Positions 25,601 through 38,409 of a stretch of DNA of 64,000 nt are shown here, in pieces (positions within the stretch are counted from its first letter, which is position 1; every line of letters starts with the position of its first letter). The DNA lies in the NCBI GenBank assembly GCA_020226215.1, contig CM035229.1:82973343-83037342 (forward strand), read 5' to 3'. The translations under genes and the position numbers were made by a program. The notes below the pieces were generated by a model, which saw nothing but the letters and a program-made list of their open reading frames with translations, was not told the DNA's origin and searched no databases. This DNA comes from Sindora glabra (lineage: Eukaryota > Streptophyta > Magnoliopsida > Fabales > Fabaceae).

Positions 25601-25765
25601 GAATGACCAATTAAGATTTTAGACCACTAAATCAGAAAGTTGAGACCTAAAAAGTTACCTTTAATGAAAGTTAGGTGGGAACAACAAGGTATAAAAGAAG
25701 TTACTTAGGAGTTTAAACAAGAAATGCGATATAATTACCTGCATCTTTTTGGTAAGCATTAAGGT
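22650..25765 (+). pseudogene. Decayed Ty3/gypsy (chromovirus/Tekay-like) pol
   Basis: Pieces of a gypsy polyprotein in the canonical order PR-RT-RNase H-INT, all on plus, broken by many stops and frame changes. Protease tail near 22730-22850 (DVILKIDWSSMYHA). RT from about 22990: LPLDQKFEFNIDL, then SRPPYKMASIEMKELRK, DKGFIHPHSS, LFVKKNNGTLQLCIDC, and FIYDILVYSK near 23550, where the usual DD pair reads YD. RNase H near 24040-24350: FNYPTHDLEIT and GKANVVVNALRKK. Integrase near 24660-25190: LHGVPLTVIS, then IQTLEDMLIACTLKF and KIAPYKALY. The C-terminus (QIRKLRPKKLPL to YNYLHLF, about 25620-25755) resembles the chromovirus pol end. The INT after RNase H order separates it from copia. Not functional. 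Confidence 0.82.
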
Positions 25766-27639
25766 TTGATGTTATTACCAATATATGTTGTTGAAATTGT
25801 TAGTGTGATCACTTCTTGAAGAATTCAAGCATGAATTTGTTATTGCTAATATATGCCATTAGAGTCAATTCCTTTCCAAGTTTCATCATGGATGATATAA
25901 TTAGGGATTTGAAGAACTTAATTCTAATTTTTGGAATTTTTGTTAAATAAGGCAAGTTAGTAGTAATTATAAACCTCTATCATCTCCTCTATACTTAATA
26001 AGAAAGCAATTTACTTAGATTGAATTAGTTTTTATGTGATTTTGTGTTGGTTGATGATTATATGATAGAAGCTAATGATTTTATGATTTATATGTGTGAA
26101 TTTTTTACATAACATAATTTTCTTATGGTATCGGTTAAAATATAAGTAAATATGTTTATTTGAGATGAATTCTGGGTTAAAGTTAGTATATGATGATATA
26201 TCAATGTTCGAATGCTAAATGAACAATAAATTTTAAAAAAAAATCTAGATTTAAGCCTATAGTTAACTATAGCCTAGCTCGGAAGGTTTATAATTAACTA
26301 TCCTAAAAATATTTGCTCTCTAAATGGTTGTACTTGACTATATATTTGACTATAACATCTAAAGTTGCTTTTTAAATTGATATAGTTGATTGTAGGGGCT
26401 AAATTTTGCTTTTAGAGCCCCACAATCAATTATCACCTATTATTCCTAATTTTGCATATTTTATAGAATTTTATGATATTGAAGTTATACATGGTTCATA
26501 TATTTACATGTTTCTCATATAGATGTATTAATATTTGATTATTGATGCTAAAATCCTAGTATAAGATCTTGTTATGTTAAGAATTGTGAAAATGAGAGAT
26601 GAAATCAATGATATGTGATATAAATTTAGATTTAAAAAATGTTTGTAAATGGATGAAACAAATCCTGAAAGACAAAATTAGATTTATAAAAAGATAAAGT
26701 CGAGTAGGAGTCACAAGAAAATTCAATTGCTTTAATGCACTTATTTATTATTTATTATAATCTTAAAAGGAAATATTATTGATTATTTATACTATTGTAT
26801 ATGATTATACTAGTGCGCATTGAGGAGTAGTCTAAATAGTAAGGATATTGCAAATATTCTTTTGTACACAACTTTAAGTAGATTGTTTACTTATTGAGTC
26901 TTAAATTCACTTTTTTATTTGTTAAATTTTGCTAATACCAATATAGAAACTCCCTTACTACTGCCACAGTAAAATTAGATTCCTTTAAACATATTATGTC
27001 TAAAGTAGCTATAAAAACTATTTTCTTATATATAAGAATGCTTTCCTAAGCCTTATAGTGTGTATTTGGATTTAAGTTACTAGGAGCGCTTATATGTATT
27101 AAGGTTTCTTAAGCTAGCTTAGCCTCAAATCATAAAGGCAAGCAAGCAAATTTAACTTACCCACTTAAGTAATTTTGGATAAACACATTTATCTGCAAAT
27201 ATTTTGGTCTATTATATAAATTATCTTGAATCTATTAGTAATATATGTGCATGATACCCTAAGTAGGTTTAGGTTAGGTTAGTGGAAACTAGATTATCAA
27301 ATTCCACATTGGTTAATGCTCAGAAGGATTGTGACCTAACCAAAGAACCAAGTGGCTTGAGGATGATTAGCAACAAGACGCAAATAGTTCGCCACTTGGG
27401 GTCTTGATTTTTATATGTATACATATTATTTGATTTTTTTTGCATATTAAATTTCATTGATTTTATTATTTTTTATATTATATAAATAAAATATTTATAT
27501 TCAATTTTATTTTATAAAATTCAATTCAAATGTTTAATTGTTAATAAGGTTTATGCATTATAAAATTTGATTGTTGCAAGTTGTTTAATATATGGCTTGC
27601 TGAAAAATTAGGCAACATGTTAACAAATATATCCGAGAT
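25766..27639. other. Sequence 3' of the gypsy pol, probable LTR remnant plus spacer
   Basis: No gene. The 3' LTR of the gypsy element would be expected here, but no copy of it is recognisable on the 5' side. The stretch 26240-26460 has recurring TTGACTATA / TAGTTAACTATAG motifs, LTR-like in character. Confidence 0.35.
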
Positions 27640-27967
27640 TAATGATGGATCTTTGAATACAACACTATTAATTTTGTAAGAAATTTCTAGTTTAGTGATA
27701 AAATTTTAAATGAATTAAAATTAGTAAAGAAATATTCTATCACTAAACTAGGAATTAGCAACAAACTCAAGTTAGCGACAAAATTAGTCATCGCTAAATT
27801 TCATTAATAAATATAAAGTTAGTAATGAATGAAAGCATTGCTAATTCCATCTATCATTTGCTTTGTTCATTGTTAACTTGTAAAATTAGCAATAAATAAA
27901 TTAGTAAACACATTATTTACTTACATTTTGTGATTCTATTTTTTTTTATTTTTTTTGCTATGTAGTG
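27640..27967 (+). mobile_element. Second CACTA terminal fragment, ending in TAGTG
   Basis: Shares the ATTAATGATGG start, the TTAGTGATA / ATCACTAA motifs and the ATTGCTAATTCCATCTATCA stretch with 2240-2668, in the same orientation, and also ends in TAGTG (27963-27967). A perfect 14-bp inverted repeat, CTAGTTTAGTGATA (27687-27700) with its complement at 27738-27751, lies inside. No transposase is attached, so it is a terminal fragment or a deleted non-autonomous copy. Confidence 0.55.
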
Positions 27968-28309
27968 TTAAAGATCATATAATAAAAAATATATATATAA
28001 AATTTTAAGAAAAATTATAACAAAACTTATACAATTTTTTATGTTGAAGAAAAAAAATGAGAGAAATATAAGAAAAAGACTGACACATCAGTATCCATTC
28101 AAATAAGCTAATAGTTATTATAACCCTCGAAACCATTATTCTAAACAGGAAACACAATCAATGTGAGAGCAACCCATCAATTACAAATCTTTCAATGTAA
28201 AACTATTAAGTTTGGGGCCAAGGACCCTTTTGGCTGAGATTGCCTTGCATTCCTTTTTTTATTTTTTATTTTCATAATAGGTGTCTATCAAGTTTTTTAT
28301 TTAGTCAAT
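27968..28309. other. AT-rich spacer
   Basis: Nothing recognised; lies between the CACTA fragment and the copia-1 LTR. Confidence 0.4.
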
Positions 28310-28741
28310 AACTTAACATCTATTATAAAATTAATAAATACTTTGAGAAATAATTAAAGAAAAATATGAAAGAGATAAAGGAGAATAATAAGAAGGAGAA
28401 GAATATCTAATTCAATTATATTGAAATGATTTATACAATCCATATTTATAGAGCAAATTAATTAATAAATACTTGAGAAACAAGTAAAAAAAGATATGAA
28501 AGAGCTTAAAGAGAATTATAAGGAAAAGGGAAATATCTGATTCAATTATATTTAGAATGATTTATAAGGCAAATTGATTAAGCATTATAATTTCATAATG
28601 ATAATTCATAAATAGAACTAAAATCTAATAATTAACCATAATAAAAATAAAATGTCCAATCTAATAATTAACCATAATTGGAAGTATAATGTCTAATTTG
28701 TAGACATCCATATTTAATAAACTTAATAATTATTCATAATA
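28310..28741 (-). mobile_element. 3' LTR of copia-1 (left edge uncertain)
   Basis: On minus, the polypurine tract CCAAAGGGAGG (about 28742-28752) is followed at once by TATTATGAATAATTATT, where the LTR should begin. The LTR holds an imperfect tandem duplication of about 136 bp: AAATACTTTGAGAAATAA at 28330 recurs as AAATACTTGAGAAACAAG at 28466, with the following ATATGAAAGAG and TCTAATTCAATTATAT. It also has a TATAAATATGG promoter-like motif on minus. The left edge is a guess because no second LTR copy is available. Confidence 0.45.
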
Positions 28742-28849
28742 CCTCCCTTTGGATGTCCATATAAAAGAGTACTTAATTATAATACACAATAGGATATTGC
28801 CTTATTAAAAACTTTACTAAAAAATCTAATGGGATAAAAACCATAATGA

Positions 28850-31800
28850 AGGAAAAAGAATACAATGCATATTAACTCCCCTTATGATAGATCAATTAAG
28901 ATCTTTAAGTCAAAGAACTCCAATATTATGGACTAGTTTTTCATATATAGCAGTAGAAAATGCCTTAGTAAATAAATCTACTAGATTGTCACTTGAATAG
29001 ATTTATTGAATATTTATATCACCATTTTTTTGCACATCATAAGTGAAAAAGAATTTTAGTGAAATATATTTTGTTCTATTTCTTTTAATGTACCTTTCTT
29101 TCAATTGAATGATATATGCAGCATTATCTTTATATAAGATAGAAAGAATTATTTTTCTAGAAGATAAACCATAAGTCTTTCATATGTATTGAATCACAAA
29201 TTTCAACCAAACACATTCCCTACTTGCTTCATATATTGCTAAAATTTTTGTATGATTAGATGATATGGCTGTTATAGTTTATTTCATAAATAATGATGAA
29301 ATAGTTATACCTTTACATGTAAACAAATAACTTATTTGTGATCGACCATTATAAGGGTTAAACAAATATCCTACATCTGCATAACTAATTAGGTCTAACT
29401 TAAGTACATTAATATAAAAGAAACTTATATCCATTATACCTCTAGGATATTGAAGTACATGCTTAACTCCATTCCAATGCCTTCACGTAGATGAAGAACT
29501 ATATTTTAGTAATAAATTAACAATGAATGATATACTAGTTCATATATAACTAGCAAGATATTTTAGTACCTCAATTGCACAAGATATTGTACTTTAGGAC
29601 TAAGCAGTTTTTCTCTTTTTTTTTTAGGTCTAAAAGGATCTTTTTTCATATTTAATGATTTTACAACTATTGGGATGCACAATGGATGTGATTTATTCAT
29701 ATAAAACCATCTTAACACCTTTGCTATATAAGTTTTTTAATGTACAATAATTCTATAATTTAAATGTTCAATTTATAATCCAAGAAAAGTTTTATTCTTC
29801 CTATATCCTTCATTTTCAAATTCTTTCTTTAAAAAGTCCAGCTTTTGAAAGTTTTTTAGGAATTATAATAATATTTAGTTATTGACATAAATAGCAATTA
29901 TAGCAAACTCATTTCTAAATCTTTTTATAAAAATACATGGACAAATAAGGTCATTTTTTGCATCCTCCTTCAACAAATATTCATTGAGGTAATTATACCA
30001 CATGCATCCAGATTATTTTAATCCATAAAGAGATTTATTCAATTTAATTGAGTAATATTTTCAAGAATTTGAATTATACGCTGTAGGCAAATTAAAATCT
30101 TTAAAAAGTTTCATATAAATATTATTATCAAGTGAGCCATAAAAATATGCTATAACAACATCCATTAGATGTAAATCAAGTCCTACATATATGTCAAACT
30201 AATTAAATACTAAAAAATAGTTGCATCCATCACAATAAGTATGTCTCTTCATAATCAATCTTCAAGTCTTTATGATAACCTTTGAGTAATAAGTTGTGTC
30301 TTATACTTTACAATTTCAACCATTCTAATTTCATTTTTCGCATAAAATCTATTTGTATCCAACTAACTTTACACCTTCTAGTGTACAAATTATAGGTTCA
30401 AAAACTTCTCTCTTTTATAAGGGAGTTTAATTTTGACTTGATCCTATCTTTCCATTTTGACCAATTATCTCTTTATCTGTATTCTTTAATAGACTTTGGC
30501 TCATTATCCTTATTATCATTTATTATATCGTACTACATCATATGTAAAAGCATTGTCAACATTGACTTTATTTTGATTTCATCATATTTCATTCATGACA
30601 TAATTTATTAAGATCTTTTTTATTTTCACTAATTTTATGTACTTAAATTTCTTCTAAAACTAAAATAGTAATTTTATTTGGGGACTCTTCTGGAGTCATT
30701 ACATCCACATCTTCAATTTAGCCATCTTGATTCTTAACTCTTTTCTTTTTTGAGGATTTTATCTTTGGAATCAATAGTCTAACACGTTTTATGCGTGCAT
30801 TAGACTTAGTTGCAATAACAGATTGTCAAATAAGGCCATCAATTTTCATTAGAGTATTAGCAATTGGTATATGTGATTTAGTCACTCTCTTTTGATCAGT
30901 GAATGTGTCTAGCAATTTATTGACTAAATCTTGCAAATAAATTATCTTTTAAATTTTTAGTTTACATTATTTTGTACGAGGATTAAGATAATATAATTAT
31001 AATTTATTCCAACTAATTTCCTTTTCTAACTACTTATTTTCTCCCCCTAATATTAGGAAAATTGATTCATTAAAAGAACAATCGACAAATCTAGTCATAA
31101 ATAAATCCCTTATTAATAGTTCAAAATATTTTATTATAGATGGAGATTTATATCTAACATATATTCCTAACTTTCATTGAAAACCTATCTTAATTCATTG
31201 TGGTGGAGTAATTGGGACATATATTGCACATTTAAAAATCTTTAGATGGAAAATATTAAGTTTTTTTACCAAAAACTAATTGTAAAAGGGATGACTTATA
31301 ATAGCTTATTGGTCTAATATGAATTGGTGCTATAGTGTGCAAAATTGCATGCCTTTAAGTAGAAACTAAAAGTTTTAATTTCATAAGTAATGATCTTGCA
31401 ATTAATTTAAAATGCTTAATGAATGATTCTGCAAGACATTTTGTGTATGAACATATGCTACAGAATATTTAACATCAATTCTAATAAACATATAATAATC
31501 ATTGAAAGATTGAGAAATAAATTCACAAATATTATAAAGTCTTATTTTCTTAATTGAATAATTAGGAAAATGTGCTTGCAATTGAATTAATTTAGCAAAT
31601 AATCTTGCAAATGCTAATTTATGAGATAATAATAAAGACATATGTGACCATTTGGTTGATGCATCAATTAAAGTCATAAAATATCTAAATTGTCCATATG
31701 GTGGGAGAATTGATGCACAAATGTCACCTTGTATACATTCCAAAAATATAAGAGATCCACTTTCAATTTTTGTTGATGATGGTTGAATAATCAACTTTCC

Positions 31801-33519
31801 TTAAAAATAAGCAACACATAAAAAATTTTTAAATTGAAGAATCTGTTGGCTCTTCAATGGATACCTACATAAATTTTCAATTATTTTTAACTAACTTATC
31901 ATAATCTATAAACTTCTAGTTTATGATAGCATATGTTTCGATTGTATTAATATATATGTAGTACAAACCAAAGGAAAGTACATGTAATTTTTCAAGTATG
32001 CATTTGTTACTTGAGATTATACCAATGATATAAAAATATTCAATATTTCCTTTATTTATTATCTCAATATGATATTCATTTCAATGAATATCCTTAAAAC
32101 TCAATAAGTTTTCATGAACTTAGTAGAATACAATGCACTATCAATGTATAATTTTATTCTTTTAAGCAACAAAATATTAGTTCTTCTAGAGCCTTCAATT
32201 AAATTTATAGTATTAGATATAATATTAACATTAGCTTCTTGCATTACTAAATAAGAAAAATATTTTTTATTCTTGAGAATTGTATGAGTTATTACATTAT
32301 CAATGAGACATATATCTTCATTATTGACATTATTGCCAACTGAAAGAACACTTATACTTTAAAATAAAAATATCAATAATCAATATGAGAAAATATTGCT
32401 TAAAAAATATAAAAATATATTTGAAAAGATAATAATTTTAAAACCAAATTATTTATTACTTTAGAAAATACACTAAAAGTAAAATATCAAAAATTTATTT
32501 TTGGATATTTCCATCACCAATTAAGTGGTCAATTTTTCCATTAGAATTAGCAAAGAAAAAAAAAGCAATATTTAAATGAGTAAAATTAATATAGCCATGA
32601 TCAGGGTCACCTTCTTCATATACAAAATTTATCTCTATATTTTTTTTCTTAAGTAATTCTTAGTAAAGGTCAACAAAATGTTTTAGTGTACAACATGTAT
32701 AAGACCAATGACCTTTGCCATCCATTATAATAATAGCATGTGTTTTCAATATGTTTGTTATTTTGCTCGCCTTTTTCTTTACCATTCTTTTCTTCATTTT
32801 TCCATTTTTGGTGGGAAGTTGAGTTCTTAGTATAAGAACAACAACTACAACCACCTCAGCCATAGCTCCCACCACGTCTATGGCCATAAGTTTATCTACA
32901 AGTAAAATGGTCGTATGTTGCTACGTTCATTTTAGGGAATGGAGCAAAGCTAGTTAAATGGGACTCATAATTTTTCATCAAAAGTTCAATATTTTTTTCA
33001 GTTACAAGGAGATAAGAAATCAACTTGGAATATTTCTTGAAACTTTTTTTTCAATATTACTACTACAAGAGCAAATTGGATGCATGGAAAGTAGAAAATA
33101 TTTTTTTAACATATCTTCATCAATGATTTTTTTCTACATAATTTCAGTTGAGAACTAATTCTAAACATTGAAGAGTTATATTCACTTATAGTTTTAAAAT
33201 ATTGTAAACTTAAATGCATTTACTTATAGCGGACTTTTGGAAAAATGATAGTTTTCTGGTGATCATATATTTCTTATAAACGATTCTAAAAAATAAGTGA
33301 ATCTTTTACCATAAGATACTCAATTTTAATCCTTCATGGAGATGGTGACAAAGAAAGGTCTTAATTTTGGCTTATTTTGATTAGATGCTTAATTTCGTTC
33401 TTTGATAGTTTCTCTAAAACATTTACATCTAAATAAATCTTAGCATCTAATACCTAAAATAAATAATTCTTTCTCATAATGTCAAGAGCCATAAATTTAA
33501 GTTTTGAACGAGTTGACAT
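28850..33519 (-). pseudogene. Decayed Ty1/copia element copia-1 (gag-INT-RT-RNase H)
   Basis: Minus-strand copia polyprotein with many stops. Reading right to left: gag from about 33519 (MSTRSKLKFMALDI), with a zinc-knuckle remnant at 32660-32760 (DGKGHWSYTC). Integrase at 31402-31794 is open for 130 codons, with a GDICASILPPYGQFRYFMTL core. RT at about 29900-30300 reads LDLHLMDVVIAYFYGSLDN and KSLYGLK, but the YVDD site reads YVNN. RNase H at about 28900-29400 reads ILYKDNAAYIIQLKE, KNGDINIQ and DNLVDLFTKA. INT before RT proves copia order. The right-hand LTR is missing: the 5' leader runs into the assembly gap. Confidence 0.85.
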
Positions 33520-33600
33520 TTTAGTACTATTATATAAATATAACACAAGTTGGGTAACATCTAATGTTGTAGAAATTAAGTGATAATATTAGTATGAAGA

Positions 33601-33700
33601 NNNNNNNNNNNNNNNNNNNNNNNNNNNNNNNNNNNNNNNNNNNNNNNNNNNNNNNNNNNNNNNNNNNNNNNNNNNNNNNNNNNNNNNNNNNNNNNNNNNN
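33601..33700. other. Assembly gap (100 N)
   Basis: A run of exactly 100 N, a conventional placeholder of unknown true size. It falls between copia-1 and copia-2, both on minus, so missing LTR sequence is the likely content. Confidence 0.95.
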
Positions 33701-34009
33701 ATGAAATATATATTGTATATTTACACTTCATTAATCATATATAATACCTGATAAGGATATATATAACAAGATTGTGCTTAATAAAATTTATATAATAAAT
33801 TATAACAATATATATAAATCTTTATGCAGTGGATCAAAGCATCTACCCAAGATGCTAAATAAAAAATCGTAATTCTTAATACAGTAATGAGATAGAATTT
33901 AAATGTCTTTATAAATATGCTATAATAAAAATATGTACAATATATGACAAAATATGAATATTTTATTATGAATATTTTATTTATATATATTTGAGAAAAT
34001 AGTTTACAT

Positions 34010-37000
34010 CATAATACTTCCACTAATCTAAAACATTTAAAGATTTAGTTAATCCCATACTAATTATATAATCATGATATATTCTTATAATTAAGTTTTT
34101 AGTTAGTGGATTTGCAAGCATACAATCCATGGGAATATATTCAATATATGTGATATGCTTGCGTATCGTCTCACACAAATAGGTACTTTATATCAAAATG
34201 CTTTGTATAGGAAGAACTTTTGTTGTTATAAGAGAAGTTTATAGTAGCATATTGTTATAATAGATGGTTAAGGGTTTGGAGATGCTTTTAGTAATCTCGA
34301 AACTAATCATAAAATTTCTTAATCATATAGTAACACAAATGGCTTCATAACACATGACATATTCTCCTTCTATAATTATGAGATTTCTCGATCTCTTATA
34401 AATCAGTATGTAATCTTTTATACTTTATAGGTACCTTATGGCTCTTTTTTGTAGTAGTTTAATGTCTTTAACCAGAATTATTTAAGTATTTTTCCAGTAC
34501 ACCAATAGCATAAGGTATGTAGGATGTATACATACTTAAGCACATATCAAGTTATTGACAATTGATGCCTATGAGACACTTTTCATTTTGAGGATATTAG
34601 AACTTAAAGAAAATTTCCTTTTTTGAAATAGGTGTGAAAACTTAAGAATATGTTGACATGTTGAATCTCTTTAGAATTTTCTCAATGTATGTCTGCTAAA
34701 ACAAATCAAGCAAATCCTAAAATTTGTCATGATAGATTTCTATCTCCAAAATAAAAGAGATATTTTTAAGATCCTTTATATCAAAATGTTTAGATAATAT
34801 TTATTTTGTCTTAATTAGCAGATTCATGTCATTATTTACAAGGATAATGTCATCCACATATAGTACCAAAATAACGAAACTATTTGTACTTATCAGTATA
34901 TAAGTACATGGATCCACTGCATTTTTTTGAAATCAAGAGAAGTTAATACCTTATCAAACTTGAGGTGTCATTATTTAGAAGCTTGTTTTAAGTCATACAT
35001 GGACTTTTTAAGTTAACACACAAAATGTTCTTTTTCCCTTCTCTTAGAATCTATTTGGGTAGTTTATATAAATAGTTTCTGATAGGTCACCATTTAAGAA
35101 AGCTATTTTTACATTTATTTGATGTATCTCTAAATCAAAGTGAGCTACCAAAGCCATGATAATTTGGAATAAGTCTTTAGTTGAAATTGGTGAAAAAGTT
35201 TCCTTGTAATTTATATATTCCTTCTAAGTGTAGCTTTTAGCTACTAATATGGCTTTGTGCATTCCAATTTCACCTTTAGTATCTCTTTTAGTCTTGAAAA
35301 TCCATTTGCATTTGACCGGCTTATAAATTACAAGAAGTTCTACTAGATTCTACATTTATTCTAATGCACTGAACTTAACTCATCCTTCATAACACTTATC
35401 CAATTAGAATAGTTTGAACTGGATATGGTTTGAGATAAGATTGTAAAATTAGTATCATCATTAATGTCATATTCATGCTTTTATAGATATAAAAGATAAT
35501 TATTGAGAATTACTGATCTACAAACTTTGAGATCTTTTCAACAGAATTTTTTCATTTAGTTCAATATTTTCTACCATTGGCTACATTGGATTAGCTGAAA
35601 GAGTAATAAAAGATGACTCCCAATGTTGATGCTATTAAAATAATTATTTTATCCTCAATGAAATCTATGATGCATGGTATTTAGCTCATATTATCTAACT
35701 TATCCTCAAAGAAGGTAACTTGATTAGATTCAATTACTTTGATCGAATGAATTGGATAGTAAAATGTTTTTTCCTTTCAAGCCATTCTAGTACCCAATAA
35801 AGTATCTACTAATGATCTTTGAATCGAGTTTCCTTATGAATAAAATGTATGATTTTATTTTAGCTTTGCAACCCCAAACTTAAAAATGCCTTAAATTAGG
35901 ATTTTTATCGTACAATAATTTATAAAAGGTCTTAGGCACTAATTTACTAGGAAATTGATTTAGAATGCAAGTTGTTGTTTTCAATGCATCACCCAATAAG
36001 AATTTTGGTAGTGAAGTGTGAGCCAACATGCATCTCCCCATATCTAAAAGAGACTGATTTTTTTTCGACAATTTCATTTTGCTTCAATGCTTCAAACATG
36101 GTGTAACTTACTTGAATTTCGCATTTTTGTAGGCATCTCACAAAAGGTTAGGGTTTCTTCCTATTTCATCATGCCTGTCATAATACTTACCATTCTATCA
36201 AAATTAATACATTTTATCTATTTCCCTAGTGTCTACTTAACTATCACCTTGAATGACTTGAAGACTTCTAATGATTCTAACTTTTTACAAAGTAACTCTA
36301 CCCAATCAAATATGGAGTAATCATTAATAAATGTAATAAAGTATTTGTAACCTTTTATAATACTAGGCATTATAGGCCATTAATGTCACTGTAGATAAGT
36401 TTTAGAATATTTTCCTTTCTATTTTTGTTCCCCTTTCTAGCTCCAACTATAAACTTACTTTTGATGTAGTCTACACAGGTTTCAAAATCTAAAAAATACA
36501 TATCGCAAAGTACTTCTTCCTTTACAAGTCTCTGAATTCTTTCTTTAGAAATATGTCCTAATTACCTATGCCATAATATTGAGAACCTTTTATTGACTCG
36601 ATATCTTTTCTTGCTAATAATAGAGTTTATTAAGTTTATAAAATTAAAATCTAAATCAACTTCATATAAACCATCACACATAGAACTAGTACCCATAATA
36701 GAGGATTTATAAAATAATTTAACTTTTCTATTTTCAAAATAATAAAAATGTCTAACAAAATTTAAAGTAACAATAAAATTAAATTTCTTCTTATGGAAGG
36801 TACGCAAACTACATTATTCAATTAAAGCTCAAGTTCAATCTTCAATTTCAACTTCACTGATCTTATGTGTTCCACTTAGACTTTATCTTCATTTTTGAGT
36901 TTCATAATTAGCTCTTATTCACTTAGTTCTCTCAAATTTATTAATATCTGAAAATAATTAGTCATATGAATAGTTGCATTGGTTTCTAACTATTAATAGT

Positions 37001-38409
37001 TTGATGGCACATTAACTATATTTAATTTCAAATAGAATAAAAGTAGATAGGTATCTTTCTTTTTCTTCTTAACTCATTTCTTGTATTTAAAATACTCCAT
37101 TTTCTTATGTTCATACTTTTTGAAAAACTTGTAATTGCCCTTGAATTAGGACTTATTAGGTTTATAGCATTGTTATACACTAGATTCATTTTTCTCACCT
37201 TTCTTCCTTTTGTGATTGTAATGACACTTGCTGTCTCTCTGATTAGATCTTCTAACATGGTTAGAATTTATGCCATGTGAGGTATAATTAACTACTTGAG
37301 ACTTACCCTTCTTCATGTCTTCCTTGACCTGTGTAACAATTGAAATAAACTTGTTCATAGTCTATTCTGATTTTTGAGTATTACAAAATATCTTTAGAAT
37401 GTCAAATTAAGATGAAAGAAACTCTAGCATACGTTAAGTTAAATAACTTTCTCCTAGATTAACTTGCATAGTTTTCAACTTGTTGTAATATTTGACCAAT
37501 CTCAAAATATGCTTTCTCATCTCATTGGCACCATTGTACATTGATTTCTTAAGTATTGAAAGATAACATCCCTTCTTAGCCTTCTTGAACATCTTATATT
37601 TTTCAATTACAATATCTAGGAACTTTTTCATATTTGTTGTTTCAGGAATACTCTTTTTTATCATTTTATTCATTGTGTACTTTGTTATTATTAAAAATAC
37701 TTTATTAGAATAGGTTCATTTTACATGATAATTTCTTTAATCTGCTATAGATTTAGCATTAATTTGAAGTTTGTTTCCTTAAACATCAAATCAAGATTAG
37801 AGACTACGAAATATAACTTTAATAATTTAACCTAATTCTCATGATTTATCCCATTAACCATCTTAATTGCATTTATTTTTCATTTCAAGAATACTCTTTC
37901 TTATCATTTTATCTATCATGTTCTTCGTTACCATTAAATATACTTTGTAAGAATAGGTTCATTTTTCATGATGGTTGCTCTGATCTACTGTAGACTTAGT
38001 ATTAATTTGAGATTTTGTTTTCCTAGACACCAAATCAAGATTAGAGACTACAAAATACAACTTTAATAATTCATCATAATTCTCATGATTCATCCTATTA
38101 AATGTCTTAATTCTCATGATTCATGTACTTCATTACCATCAAATATACTTTGTTAGAATGGGTCCATTTTTCATTATGATTTCTTTGATTTGCTATAAAT
38201 TTAGCATTGATTTGAGGTTTTGTTCCCCTAAACACCAAATCAAGATTAGAGACTACAAAATACAACTTTAATAATTCAGCATAATTCTTATGATTCATCC
38301 CATTAAATATTTTAATTGCATAGGTGAAGGAGTTGAGGAAACAAATTTTAAACATTAATGCATATTCAACCTTAATCATACTAGAAATTTTCATTAGTAA
38401 ATTATGCAA
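34010..38409 (-). pseudogene. Decayed Ty1/copia element copia-2 (gag-INT-RT-RNase H)
   Basis: A second, different copia polyprotein on minus. Gag starts near 38409 and contains KWTHSNKVYLMVMKY; the gag core is at 37434-37673 (ANEMRKHILRLVKYYNKLKT). The zinc-knuckle remnant is near 37090-37160 with its Cys residues partly lost. The pre-integrase domain ends at about 36562 (SILWHR). Integrase C-terminal part at 35880-36077 reads LPKFLLGDALKTTTCILNQF and KTFYKLLYDKNPNLRHF. RT keeps an intact YVDDI motif at about 34846-34870. The RNase H end near 34010-34130 reads MLANPLTKN, followed by an AGTGGAAG purine tract. Frame breaks throughout. It is clearly not the same family as copia-1. Confidence 0.82.
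37659..38325 (-). repeat. Tandem triplication inside copia-2 gag
   Basis: Three successive copies of the gag N-terminal coding segment. Marker text AAATCAAGATTAGAGACTAC occurs in each copy, and TAGGTTCAT / GGGTCCAT anchors fall at 37711, 37954 and 38159, giving periods of 243 and 205 bp. Copies differ by scattered substitutions and by a deletion in the third. Each copy begins with TATACTTTGTTAGAA-like text. Confidence 0.85.

Noticed and set aside
27663..27967. A 305-bp CACTA MITE starting with CACTA at 27663
   Set aside because: Flanking triplets differ (CAA / TTA) and the ends share only the CACTA pentamer.
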